Origin: RYN-230 sp963782185
Lineage (GTDB): Bacteria > Actinomycetota > Actinomycetes > Streptosporangiales > Streptosporangiaceae
NCBI GenBank assembly: GCA_963782185.1
Contig: CAWAJB010000008.1
Coordinates: 254,848 to 318,847 of the forward strand
DNA: 64,000 bases
Direction: 5' to 3'
Shown: one piece after another, positions 26,145 to 34,958 of the stretch
How positions within the stretch are numbered: the stretch's first letter is position 1
How the letters are laid out: every line of letters begins with the position of its first letter
Program-made: the position numbers and the translations under genes
The notes under the pieces: generated by a model
Database searches by the model: none
What the model was told of the DNA's origin: nothing
Seen by the model: only the letters and a program-made list of their open reading frames with translations

Positions 26145-27425
26145 TCACAAGGCCGCCCGGAAGATCGCCTCGATGTCCCGTGCGTCCGCTTCGCGGGGGT
26201 TGGTGGACAGGCAGGCGTCCTGCAAGGTGGTTCGGGCCAGCCGGGGCAGCGCCGCCTCGGTGACGCCCAGCGCCGTCAGCCCCCTCGGTACTCCCACCTC
26301 GTCGGCCAGTTCACGTACCCGGTCGGCGAGGTTCAGGGCCGCCTCCTGGGCCGCCACGCCCTCGGTGCTGATCCCGGCGGCCTCAGCCAGCGGAACGAAC
26401 CGCTGTGGCCAGGTCTCGGCGTTGAACCTGATGACGTGGGGCAACAGCACACCATTCACCGTCCCGTGCGGGGCGTCCAGCAGCCCACCGACCTGGTGGC
26501 TCATCGCGTGCGTTGCGCCCAGGATCGCATTAGTGAACGCCATGCCCGCCTCCAGCGACCCCTGGGCCATGGCCAGGCGCAAGCTGGATTCCTTCGGCCG
26601 CAGCTGAGTGGGCAGCAGGTTGCGGGTGACTAGCTCGACGGCATGCAGCGCATGCCTGTCGGTCAGCAGGTTGTGCGCACGGGAGACGAATGCCTCGATC
26701 GCATGCGTCAGCGCATCCAGCCCACTGGCCGCGTTGAGCCATTCCGGCATGGTGGTCAGGAGACGCGGGTCGATCACTGAGATGTCTGGGACCAGCGTCC
26801 GGCTGATGATAGTGATCTTGATACGGGCCGCGGTGTCGGTGACGACCGCGAACTGCGACACGTCCGCACCAGTCCCAGAGGTTGAGGGCACCATCACGGT
26901 GGGCGGGATCGGGTGCACGACCTTGTCCACGCCCCCGAAGCCGAGAATCCGGCCACCGTTGCCAGACAGGATCGCTACGCCCTTGGCCGCGTCGATGCAT
27001 GAGCCGCCGCCCAGCCCAACGATGACGTCGCTGCCACTCTCGACGTACCACTGGAAGGCGGCTTCTATCTCGTGGTCCTTGGGATTGGGCGTCACGTCAT
27101 GCCACACTGCCGGGCCCAGCCCGCCCTGCCGCAAGTAACCGATAGCCTCATCCGCCCAACCTGTCTCGATTAACCCTGGGTCGGTGACCAGGAACGGCCG
27201 GCGCGCGCCCAGCCGTGCTGCGCAGTGACCGAGTTCCGCCAGCGCGCCAGGCCCGAAAACGATCTCGGGAGCATGGAACTTTGCCAGGCGGACGGGGGGG
27301 TTGGTGCCCTGTGCCTCATCACGCCGAGGGCGGGCCGGCTGGCCGGTGGCCTCTTCTCGGCACGAATTAGCACCCGGCCAGTCGCTCTTTACCATTTCTT
27401 CAAGATTTTCCGGTGGAAGGGGCAT
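26145..27425 (-). CDS. Iron-containing alcohol dehydrogenase
   Basis: A 426-residue group III alcohol dehydrogenase, first gene of a three-gene transcript with the kinase and regulator. NAD binding is at VIVGLGGGSCIDAAKGVAIL and the metal site is formed by SGLDALTHAIEAFVS and ATHAMSHQVGG with HGTVNGVLLPHVIRFN. It has an unusual 45-residue polar N-terminus (MPLPPENLEEMVKSDWPGANS and on to PPVRLAKFHAPEIVFG), so a later start is possible; canonical homology begins at LAKFHAPEIVFGPGALAELG. Resembles 1,3-propanediol or lactaldehyde dehydrogenases rather than the nicotinoprotein type. Substrate cannot be told from sequence. Confidence 0.88.
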   Translation of the reverse strand: MPLPPENLEEMVKSDWPGANSCREEATGQPARPRRDEAQGTNPPVRLAKFHAPEIVFGPGALAELGHCAARLGARRPFLVTDPGLIETGWADEAIGYLRQGGLGPAVWHDVTPNPKDHEIEAAFQWYVESGSDVIVGLGGGSCIDAAKGVAILSGNGGRILGFGGVDKVVHPIPPTVMVPSTSGTGADVSQFAVVTDTAARIKITIISRTLVPDISVIDPRLLTTMPEWLNAASGLDALTHAIEAFVSRAHNLLTDRHALHAVELVTRNLLPTQLRPKESSLRLAMAQGSLEAGMAFTNAILGATHAMSHQVGGLLDAPHGTVNGVLLPHVIRFNAETWPQRFVPLAEAAGISTEGVAAQEAALNLADRVRELADEVGVPRGLTALGVTEAALPRLARTTLQDACLSTNPREADARDIEAIFRAAL

Positions 27426-27710
27426 TGGAACTCCTGCCCGTAGCGACTGGCACCCACGTTACGCCGCTATCCGGAATCTGGTATGCCGGCATTTTCCGGC
27501 CGGGGAAGCCGGGAGGACCGGGTAGTCCCGACACCGTCCTCCTGGGCGCACTGGCCCGCCCGGTTGGGTAGGTGTCGTGGCGCGTGACCGGCTGGAGAAT
27601 GAGCATGTCAAATACGCCTCGACCTGCGGGCCGTGGCCCCGCACGGTGATTGCGGGCTGACCGCAACAGGGTGGCCCGCCTGCCCCGTGCTATCGAGGAG
27701 ATGAGCATCC
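27426..27710. promoter_or_regulatory. Divergent promoter region with nested inverted repeat
   Basis: The region separates the iron dehydrogenase/two-component transcript from the aldehyde dehydrogenase operon. GGAGGAC (27512-27518) and GTCCTCC (27536-27542) form seven-base arms; inside them CGGG-TAGT-CCCG is a second hairpin or palindrome. This could be a regulator-binding site or an RNA structure. No gene fits in the region. Confidence 0.4.
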
Positions 27711-29201
27711 ATGACAATGACCTTGGACCGGAGCGTCGAAGAGTTCCTCGGCGCGCCGCGGCAGCTGTTCATCAACGGGGAGTGGGCTGACTCGGCGTCG
27801 GGCAGGACGTTCGAGACCCCCAACCCGGCGACCGGCGAGACCCTCGCCCGGGTGGCCGAAGGGGAAGCCGAGGACATCGACCGGGCTGTGAAGGCGGCGC
27901 GAAGGGCATTCGAGGAAGGCCCGTGGGGCAGGATGACCCCGTCCGAGCGGGGCCGCATCATCTGGCGGATCGGTGATCTCATCTATGAGCACCTAGACGA
28001 ACTCGCCCAGCTTGAGTCGCTGGACAACGGGAAACCTTTCGCCGTGGCGCAGGCGGCGGACGTGCCGCTGGCCGCGGATCTTTTCCAGTACATGGCCGGC
28101 TGGGCCACCAAGATCGAGGGCAACACCATCAACATCTCGGTGCCCTACATGCCGGGCGCCAACTTCCACTCCTACACGCTGCGTGAGCCGGTCGGCGTGG
28201 TCGGGCAGATCATCCCGTGGAACTTCCCGCTCCTGATGGCCGCGTGGAAGCTCGGCCCGGCCCTGGCCTGCGGCAACACCGTGGTGCTCAAGCCGGCTGA
28301 GCAGACCCCGCTGACCGCGCTGCGGCTCGCTGGGCTGATGGCCGAGGCCGGCGTGCCCGAGGGCGTGGTGAACGTGGTGCCCGGCTTCGGCGAGACCGCT
28401 GGGGCGGCGCTGGCCGCGCACCACGACGTGGACAAGGTCGCGTTCACCGGTTCCACTGAAGTCGGCAAGCTGATCGCCAACGCGGCGACGGGGAACCTGA
28501 AGAAGGTGAGCCTGGAGCTCGGCGGCAAGAGCCCCAACATCGTCTTCGACGACGCCGACCCCAGCAGCGCGATCGCGGGCGCGGCCAGCGCGATCTTCTT
28601 CAACCACGGGCAGTGCTGCGTCGCCGGGTCGCGGCTGTATGTCCAGGAAGGAAGCTTCGACGAGGTGGTTGACGGCGTCGCGGAGATCGCCAAGTCGATC
28701 AAGCTCGGCCCCGGCCTGGAGCCGGGCACGCAGATGGGCCCGCTGGTCTCCGATGAGCAACTGCGGCGGGTAACCGGCCTCGTCGACTCCGGCATCGCGG
28801 AAGGCGCCACAGCCTTGTCCGGCGGCGGCCGCCACGGCAATCGCGGCTACTTCGTCGAGCCCACCGTGCTGACCAATACGCACCCGGAGATGACGGTCGT
28901 GCGTGAGGAGATCTTCGGGCCGGTGGTGGTCGCTACTCCGTTCAGCGACCTGGACGCGGTCGCGGCCGCCGCCAACGACACCCCGTACGGCCTCGGCGCC
29001 GGCATCTGGACCAAGGACATCTCCAAGGCCCACGCCCTGGCCAAGAAGATCAGGGCCGGCAGCATCTATATCAACTGCTACAACGTGTTCGACGCGGCGC
29101 TGCCGTTCGGCGGGTACAAGCAGTCCGGCTGGGGCCGCGAGATGGGCCATGAGGTTCTCAACAACTACACTGAGGTCAAGGCCGTCACCACTCTGCTGTA
29201 A
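27711..29201 (+). CDS. NAD-dependent aldehyde dehydrogenase
   Basis: A 496-residue ALDH-superfamily enzyme that oxidises an aldehyde to the acid. Catalytic residues are visible: Asn in IIPWNFPLLMAAWK, the general base Glu in VSLELGGKSPNIVF and the nucleophilic Cys in FNHGQCCVAGSRLY. The NAD loop is AFTGSTEVGKLIANAA. The C-terminus is NCYNVFDAALPFGGYKQSGW. A GAGGAG ribosome binding site lies 10 bases upstream. It sits head-to-head with an alcohol dehydrogenase and upstream of acetyl-CoA synthetase, so acetaldehyde (or another short aldehyde) from alcohol oxidation is the likely substrate. Confidence 0.93.
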   Translation: MTMTLDRSVEEFLGAPRQLFINGEWADSASGRTFETPNPATGETLARVAEGEAEDIDRAVKAARRAFEEGPWGRMTPSERGRIIWRIGDLIYEHLDELAQLESLDNGKPFAVAQAADVPLAADLFQYMAGWATKIEGNTINISVPYMPGANFHSYTLREPVGVVGQIIPWNFPLLMAAWKLGPALACGNTVVLKPAEQTPLTALRLAGLMAEAGVPEGVVNVVPGFGETAGAALAAHHDVDKVAFTGSTEVGKLIANAATGNLKKVSLELGGKSPNIVFDDADPSSAIAGAASAIFFNHGQCCVAGSRLYVQEGSFDEVVDGVAEIAKSIKLGPGLEPGTQMGPLVSDEQLRRVTGLVDSGIAEGATALSGGGRHGNRGYFVEPTVLTNTHPEMTVVREEIFGPVVVATPFSDLDAVAAAANDTPYGLGAGIWTKDISKAHALAKKIRAGSIYINCYNVFDAALPFGGYKQSGWGREMGHEVLNNYTEVKAVTTLL

Positions 29202-29357
29202 CACGGCCGACTCATGCTGGGCCGGCTGAAGATCTGATTCACTCCCGGTGCCCTGGGAGGCGGCTTGAAATGTACAGCAGAAATGCGGTGAAGTGTGCGA
29301 TAGGGACCGGTGCGCGCTACATCCGCGGGTCCGGCGGCACGGGTCAGCGGGCTGGCG

Positions 29358-29651
29358 ATGGAAATGACGCGGCAGTACGTGGCGGGTGAGTTGTCGGTGC
29401 TGCTCGCCCAATTGCAGGCGGTTGCCACGACCGAGGCGGCTGGGCGTGACGCATGGTCCCTGCGGCACGCGGCCGAGACGGAACCGATCCCAGCGCTGCG
29501 CTCGGTGACCGTGTGCGCGCTGGCACTGGCAGAGGGCCTGTGCTGGGATTCGCTGAACCGGGGCGACACAGTGGCGTTCACCCGCCGGGCGGCCGTCTGC
29601 GCCGAACTGCACGAGTTCGGCGTGTGCGCAGGCCTCCTCGAGGAGGCTTAG
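29358..29651 (+). CDS. Small hypothetical protein between aldehyde dehydrogenase and acetyl-CoA synthetase
   Basis: A 97-residue protein, MEMTRQYVAGELSVLLAQLQ, predicted all-helical, with a C-terminus ELHEFGVCAGLLEEA. No known domain recognised. Third-position GC is consistent with coding, and it fills the gap between two co-directional metabolic genes with a spacing of 60 bases to the next. A GTG start 16 codons earlier is possible. Repeated placement in such operons would make it an accessory protein of aldehyde or acetate metabolism, but that needs comparison. Confidence 0.55.
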   Translation: MEMTRQYVAGELSVLLAQLQAVATTEAAGRDAWSLRHAAETEPIPALRSVTVCALALAEGLCWDSLNRGDTVAFTRRAAVCAELHEFGVCAGLLEEA

Positions 29652-29711
29652 GCAGGCCTGCCCTCCGTTCTCCGAAGGTTATCTCCGGCAAAAGGCACGA
29701 GAGGCAAGACA

Positions 29712-31838
29712 ATGGCGGAAAGCCAGCAGTCGCAGGGTTCTGGGGCGCAGGTCTCCGAGGCGCAGATCGCGGTGCACTGGCGCGAGGAGGAGTACATCCA
29801 GCCCCCTTCGAGGTTCGTCGAGCAGGCCAATGCGGCTGACCCCGCTATCTTCGGGCGGTTCAGCGAGGAGCATTTCCCGGACTGCTTCAAGGAGTATGGG
29901 GACCTGCTCACCTGGGATGCCCCCTGGCACACGACGCTCGATACGAGCAACGCGCCGTTCTGGAAGTGGTTTGTCGGCGGCAGGCTGAATGCCTCGTATA
30001 ACTGCGTGGACCGGCATGCGGAGGCCAGCCCGGGCAAGACGGCGATCGTCTTCGTTCCGGAGCTGGAGTCCGACGAACACGTCGAGATCAGCTATTCCGA
30101 GCTGCTTCGTCAGGTGAACGAGTTCGCGGCGGTGTTGCGCGACTCGCTTGGCCTGAAGGCCGGTGACCGGGTGACCCTGCACATGCCGATGGTGCCCGAG
30201 CTGGCGGTCACCATGCTGGCCTGCGCCCGGCTCGGCGTCATCCACTCGCAGGTGTTCGGCGGGTTCAGCGGCACCGCCTGCGGGCACAGGATCGCCGACT
30301 CCGGCAGCCGCATCCTGATCACCATGGATGGGTACTACCGCGGCGGGCAGCTGACGGACCACAAGGTCAAGGCCGACGAGGCGCTCGCCACGGCCCGCCA
30401 GGAGGGCCAAGAGGTTGACAAGGTTCTTGTCTGGCGGCGTCATCCGGGCCAGTATGCGTCGCAGACGCCGATGGCCGGGGGCCGGGACGTCTTCGCCGAC
30501 GAGTTGCTCAGCGAGCACCGGGGGAAGACCATTGATCCGGTATCCATGCCGGCCGAGGCGCCGCTGTTCCTGATGTACACCAGCGGCACGACCGGCCGTC
30601 CGAAGGGCTGCGTGCACAGCACTGGTGGCTATCTGGCCTACGTGGCCGGGACGTCGAAGTACTACCAGGACATTCACCCGGATGACGTGTACTGGTGCAT
30701 GGCCGACATCGGCTGGATCACCGGTCACTCCTACATCGTCTACGGGCCGCTTGCCCTCGGCACGACCACCGTGATCTATGAGGGCGTCCCCAACTATCCC
30801 GACGGCGGGCGGCCGTGGCGGATCGCAGAGAAGCTCGGAGTAAACATCTTCCACACCTCGCCGACCGCGATCCGGATGCTCCGCAAGGTCGGCCCGGAGG
30901 AGCCGAAGAAGTACGGCTACCACTTCAAGCACATGACCACGGTGGGCGAGCCGATCGAGCCCGAGGTCTGGCGCTGGTATCACTCCGAGGTCGGCAAGGG
31001 TGAGGCGGCCATCGTCGACACCTGGTGGCAGACCGAGAACGGCGGATTCCTCGGCAGCACGCTGCCCGGCCTGCAGCCGATGAAGCCCGGCAGTTGCGGG
31101 CCCGGCGTCCTCGGCGTCTACCCGGTCATCTTCGACGAGGACGGCAACGAGGTCCCGGCGGGCAGCGGCAAGGCGGGCAACATCTGCATCCGCAACCCGT
31201 GGCCTGGCATCTTCCAGACCATCTGGGGCCAGCCGGAGCGGCTCGTCGAGACCTACTACCGCAAGTACAACAAGGACCCGGACAGCACGGACTGGCGCGA
31301 CTGGCCGTACTTCGCCGGTGATGGCGCGGTGCAGGCCGCCGACGGCTACTTCCGGATCCTCGGCCGGGTGGACGACGTCATCAACGTGGCCGGGCACCGG
31401 CTGGGCACCAAGGAGATCGAGTCTGCGGCCTTGACCGTGCCGGAGGTCGCCGAGGCGGCCGCAGTCCCGGTGATCGATGACATCCGGGGCCGTATCGTGG
31501 AGGTCTATGTCTCGCTCAAGCCCGGTTGCGAGCCGGGCAAGGATATGGAGAGCAAGGTCAGCGGGGCAATCGACGCCGAGATCGGCAAGATCGCCCGTCC
31601 GAAGAACGTCTGGATCGTCTCCGACATGCCGAAGACCAGGTCGGGGAAGATCATGCGCCGGGTCATCGCGTCGATCTCCAACTTCGCTGACGTCGGCGAT
31701 GTCACCACCCTGGCCAACCCCGAGATCGTCGAGGACATCCGCCACCACGTGCAGAGCGCGAAAGTCACCAACGACGACGTGCCGCGCCAGCTGACCGAAG
31801 CCGAGTTCGAGGAGATCAAGAAGTTCGGCGGCGAGTAG
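29712..31838 (+). CDS. Acetyl-CoA synthetase family acyl-CoA ligase
   Basis: A 708-residue AMP-forming ligase, a little longer than usual Acs (about 650). AMP-binding core: MYTSGTTGRPKGCVHSTGGY, then YWCMADIGWITGHSYIVYGPL, a canonical Acs signature. The A5 motif reads DTWWQTENGG where Acs normally has WWQTETGG, and the hinge is YFRILGRVDDVINVAGHRLGT. The catalytic Lys is in PKTRSGKIMRRVI, as in Acs, where its acetylation inactivates the enzyme. Activates acetate (or propionate) to the CoA ester, closing an alcohol, aldehyde, acid, acyl-CoA chain in this operon. The Glu-Asn change next to the acyl pocket leaves substrate size uncertain. Confidence 0.9.
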   Translation: MAESQQSQGSGAQVSEAQIAVHWREEEYIQPPSRFVEQANAADPAIFGRFSEEHFPDCFKEYGDLLTWDAPWHTTLDTSNAPFWKWFVGGRLNASYNCVDRHAEASPGKTAIVFVPELESDEHVEISYSELLRQVNEFAAVLRDSLGLKAGDRVTLHMPMVPELAVTMLACARLGVIHSQVFGGFSGTACGHRIADSGSRILITMDGYYRGGQLTDHKVKADEALATARQEGQEVDKVLVWRRHPGQYASQTPMAGGRDVFADELLSEHRGKTIDPVSMPAEAPLFLMYTSGTTGRPKGCVHSTGGYLAYVAGTSKYYQDIHPDDVYWCMADIGWITGHSYIVYGPLALGTTTVIYEGVPNYPDGGRPWRIAEKLGVNIFHTSPTAIRMLRKVGPEEPKKYGYHFKHMTTVGEPIEPEVWRWYHSEVGKGEAAIVDTWWQTENGGFLGSTLPGLQPMKPGSCGPGVLGVYPVIFDEDGNEVPAGSGKAGNICIRNPWPGIFQTIWGQPERLVETYYRKYNKDPDSTDWRDWPYFAGDGAVQAADGYFRILGRVDDVINVAGHRLGTKEIESAALTVPEVAEAAAVPVIDDIRGRIVEVYVSLKPGCEPGKDMESKVSGAIDAEIGKIARPKNVWIVSDMPKTRSGKIMRRVIASISNFADVGDVTTLANPEIVEDIRHHVQSAKVTNDDVPRQLTEAEFEEIKKFGGE

Positions 31839-32309
31839 CCGGCAACGTGTATCCCCCACGACCTCGAGATCACCCGCCCGGTCTTTCTGCACCGTGGATC
31901 CGCGATTGATCCGCCATGCGCGACGGGTCCTGCACCGACCCACACGGGCCAGACGCCAGCGCCGAGTTCATCCGCTTCTTCCACGAGCACCCCCCGCCCG
32001 CCAGTCCGCTGACCGGAACCGGCCCCTAAACGCACCGGAACCGATACGTAGCCGCATGAATCAGCGGCCCCTCCGGCGGCAACAGCCGCGGCCGCAACTC
32101 CAGCCACGGACGCACGGCCGGGCAGCTCGCCACGCCACCGCTGCTACCCCCGGACCAGCCGGACCGCAAGGCGCCCGGATCGACGCCTAGGCGCCCTGAG
32201 CCTTCGCGCTCGCGGTCCGGCTGCCGGCGGTCACGGACTCGCGGCAACCTCACGCTCGCCGAATTCGCGAAACTGCCGCGGGGCCGTTGCGTCCCTGTCA
32301 CTCCTGAAG
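31839..32309. repeat. Intergenic DNA with a duplicated 3' end of the downstream esterase gene
   Basis: About 115 bases from 31925 closely match the 3' end of the esterase gene at 33963-34075; translated they give DPHGPDASAEFIRFFHEHP and a stop 11 codons later, against DPHGPDASAEFIRFFNEHP in the intact gene. The likeness extends past the stop codons. The rest of the gap has no gene. This is a fossil of a tandem duplication or of recombination flanking the regulator/esterase pair. Confidence 0.75.
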
Positions 32310-32331
32310 TTACCATCCACACAGATGGTAA
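32310..32331. promoter_or_regulatory. Candidate operator of the ribbon-helix-helix gene
   Basis: TTACCATC, six bases CACACA, then GATGGTAA: a perfect eight-base inverted repeat directly upstream of the ribosome binding site AAGGAG of the regulator gene. Ribbon-helix-helix repressors bind short palindromes of this kind and usually repress themselves. The first in-frame ATG of the regulator lies inside the repeat, which argues that translation begins at the later GTG. Confidence 0.6.
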
Positions 32332-32345
32332 GGAGATGGTGGGCG

Positions 32346-32747
32346 GTGGCCTCGAGTGAGAGCGAGAAGACCGAAAAGATCACTATTAACCTGGGACTGG
32401 TGGACCTCGGGCAGATCGATCTGCTGGTCCAGGAAGGCTTCTACACCAACCGCACCGATTTCATCCGCACGGCCATTCGCACCCAGCTCGCCACCCGGGG
32501 CGAAGCGCTCGACCAGACAGCGGCCCGGCGCACTCTCACTCTGGGCAGCTGCCACTACACCCGCCGCGATCTGGAGGAGATCCGCGACGCCGGGCAGATG
32601 ATCCACATCCGGGTGCTCGGGCTGGCGAGCATCGCTGCCGATGTCTCCCCCCAGCTGGCCCTGGCCACGATCGCTTCGGTGGAGGTGCTCGGCGCCTTCC
32701 GGGCCTCTACAGCAGTGAAGGCCGCCCTCGCGGCTCGCACCGCCTAA
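32346..32747 (+). CDS. Ribbon-helix-helix (CopG/NikR-like) transcriptional regulator
   Basis: A 133-residue protein. The N-terminal DNA-binding part ITINLGLVDLGQIDLLV then TNRTDFIRTAIRTQLA is a ribbon-helix-helix fold: a beta strand, two helices, with the conserved 'R-DFIR-AIR'. The C-terminal 75 residues (LTLGSCHYTRRDLEEIRDAG, IHIRVLGLASIAADVSPQLA) form a second domain with no obvious nickel ligands. Chosen start is GTG with AAGGAG upstream. It precedes the PHB-depolymerase-like gene by 100 bases, so that gene is the likely target. Confidence 0.85.
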   Translation: MASSESEKTEKITINLGLVDLGQIDLLVQEGFYTNRTDFIRTAIRTQLATRGEALDQTAARRTLTLGSCHYTRRDLEEIRDAGQMIHIRVLGLASIAADVSPQLALATIASVEVLGAFRASTAVKAALAARTA

Positions 32748-32848
32748 GCCGCCGCCGATCCCAACGGCTGACCGAACCGCCGGTCCCGCAACGTGCAGCC
32801 CGTCCTGCGCGGAGACCAGCGAAGACAACCGCGAGAAGGAATACCGCC

Positions 32849-34051
32849 ATGAATGCACGCCAGATGGCGGCGATGGCTGAGGCCACCCGCCTGACCCGCC
32901 AGGGCCGCCTCCTCGAGGCAACCGCGCTGATCCAGCAAACGCTGGCCAGCCCGGTGGTGATCCTCCGGGCGCCGGATGCGCCGTGTGCCGAGGAGGAGAC
33001 CGGTGGCACGCCCGGCCACCACCCCGATCCCCCGCCCGTGCTGTGCGCCCGCGAGGGGGCGCAACTGAGGGAGGTCCCTGCCGGCTGGCTTCCCCGCCGC
33101 CGCGCTCTCCGCAGCCGAGGCCCCTCGGATCTCCACCGCCCGCATCGGCCCGCGGCCCCGGCCGTGAAGCGACCGGCGGGCCGGTTTGACGCCTTTTCCT
33201 ACACCAACGCGGCCGGCACCCGCGCCTACCGGCTCTATGTCCCCACCGGCGACACCGTCGGGGCCCTGCCCCTGATCGTGATGCTGCACGGCGGCACTCA
33301 AGACGCCGCGGCCTTCGCCGCCGCCACCGGCATGAACGACCTCGCGGAGCGTGAGAAATTCCTCGTCGCCTACCCTGAACAGCCCCGCTCAGCGAACGTC
33401 GGCCGCTACTGGAACTGGTTTGTCCCCGGTCATCAGCGCCGCGACGCCGGTGAGCCGTCACTGATCGCCGGGATCACCGGCCAGGTCACGGACCGCTACG
33501 GGGCAGATGCCGCCCGGGTGTATGTGGCCGGGTTCTCCGCTGGCGGCGCGATGGCCGCGGTGATGGCCGCGGTCTACCCCGATCTCTACGCCGCCGTCGG
33601 CGTGCACTCCGGGCTGGCCTACGCCGCCGCCGGTGACCTGGCCTCCGCGTTCGCGGCGATGAGGCAGGGCCCGTCACACCTGGCCCAGCCGCCGGCGCGC
33701 CCGCTGCCGCTGATCGTCTTCCACGGTGACCGGGATGCGATCGTGGCCCCCGCCAACGCCGCAGGCCTCATCGGCCACGTCCTGGCGGCGGCAAGCCCGG
33801 ACCAGCGCCCGGGCACCCTGCCCACTGCGGTAACCGGCGGGCAGGTGCCCGGCGGGCATGCCTACACCCGCACCTGCCACCAGGACCCCGCGGGCGGCGC
33901 CCTGGCCGAGTGCTGGACCATCCACCAGGGCGGGCATGCCTGGTCCGGTGGCATCCCGCTCGGGTCCTACACCGACCCCCACGGGCCGGACGCCAGCGCC
34001 GAGTTCATCCGCTTCTTCAACGAGCACCCCGGCACCCCGCCGGACCGCTGA
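32849..34051 (+). CDS. PHB depolymerase family esterase
   Basis: A 400-residue alpha/beta hydrolase of the short-chain-length PHA depolymerase / feruloyl esterase type. Oxyanion region LPLIVMLHGGTQDAAAFAA, lipase box YVAGFSAGGAMAAVMA (Ser at about residue 230), Asp in VFHGDRDAIVAPANA and His in HQGGHAWSGG complete the triad. The first 35 residues (MNARQMAAMAEATRLTRQGR) are a charged helix, not a signal peptide, followed by a Pro/Arg-rich linker; so it is probably cytoplasmic, as for enzymes acting on storage granules. It follows the ribbon-helix-helix regulator, and its 3' end is duplicated upstream. Confidence 0.88.
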   Translation: MNARQMAAMAEATRLTRQGRLLEATALIQQTLASPVVILRAPDAPCAEEETGGTPGHHPDPPPVLCAREGAQLREVPAGWLPRRRALRSRGPSDLHRPHRPAAPAVKRPAGRFDAFSYTNAAGTRAYRLYVPTGDTVGALPLIVMLHGGTQDAAAFAAATGMNDLAEREKFLVAYPEQPRSANVGRYWNWFVPGHQRRDAGEPSLIAGITGQVTDRYGADAARVYVAGFSAGGAMAAVMAAVYPDLYAAVGVHSGLAYAAAGDLASAFAAMRQGPSHLAQPPARPLPLIVFHGDRDAIVAPANAAGLIGHVLAAASPDQRPGTLPTAVTGGQVPGGHAYTRTCHQDPAGGALAECWTIHQGGHAWSGGIPLGSYTDPHGPDASAEFIRFFNEHPGTPPDR

Positions 34052-34332
34052 CCGGGAACCGGCCGGACCGCACCAGAACATGCGCGCGCTGATCTTCGGG
34101 GCTGTCCATGCATAGAGCGGAGGTTCCATCGTCGGCTCCGCGCGGGGCTGGCATCCGATGCGGCCCTCAGCAGTGCTGTCGCCTCACCAGCCCGGCGGTC
34201 ACCGGGCAGTCGAGTCGCTCGACGGCGTAGCCCCGGGTCCCGGGCGGGTTGACCGACTACGCCTGGTGCGACGCCTGGCAGCGGCCTGGTGCTTCGGGGG
34301 TAGCCGCTGCATCCCGTTCAACCGGGGGCTTT
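34052..34332. other. Intergenic, nothing recognised
   Basis: No supportable gene, RNA or terminator hairpin between the esterase and the next minus-strand frame. Confidence 0.4.
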
Positions 34333-34695
34333 CTAGCGGTCCGGGGCATGGCCCAGCGCTAGGTATCCGGCACCGAACGCCAGCTCGTGGACCCGCAGGT
34401 CGGGCGCGAGCTCGGCCAGCAGCCGCCATGGTCGATCGAAGTCGCTGAATTTGGTGACAAAAGGCACGTGCAGGTCGGCCAAACACGCTCGCAGTGACCA
34501 CAGCCATGCGGACGGCCACTTCCCGCCGGCGGCGGCGACCGGCGCCCCCGGACGTGGATGATCGAAGACATGCTCCAGCGCCGCCCGGGACTGCATGACG
34601 TCGCGTACCGCGCAGAACAGTGCGGCGTCCGCGGTGCCGTCGATGGGTGCTCGGTCGGCCGGGGCGGCGCCAGGCGGACGTTGTCCCAGCCTCAC
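34333..34695 (-). CDS. Hypothetical protein
   Basis: A 120-residue frame starting at GTG with no domain I can name. Third-position GC is high and the composition (KWPSAWLWSLRACLADLHVPF, FSDFDRPWRLLAELAPDLRV) looks like a folded protein rather than a chance frame. There is no clear ribosome binding site. It may be a fragment of a longer gene. Confidence 0.35.
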   Translation of the reverse strand: MRLGQRPPGAAPADRAPIDGTADAALFCAVRDVMQSRAALEHVFDHPRPGAPVAAAGGKWPSAWLWSLRACLADLHVPFVTKFSDFDRPWRLLAELAPDLRVHELAFGAGYLALGHAPDR

Positions 34696-34958
34696 AGGCC
34701 TGGCTGACCCTCCGCGCGGAAGGTCAGCCCTTCCTCAACGTGCTTCCCGCCGTCGGCAAGGCCGCATCGAACATCCACGGTGAGCATGGTCGCCGTGCTT
34801 GAACGGCAGGCCCGGACCCATGTCTCGTCATTTCCTCGCCGACGGAAGGCTTCAGGCATATTCCGGGGCCACGACCCGCCGCTGGTTGCTGCTCATTTCA
34901 TGACTACTGGTCCCGGCGACGGTCAGGAAAAGCGATGCCTGGCCCTAGCAAAGCAGCG

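Noticed and set aside
29679..31943. Long minus-strand frame opposite acetyl-CoA synthetase
   Set aside because: Antisense shadow of a certain gene; repetitive Val/Asp/Arg text without a domain.
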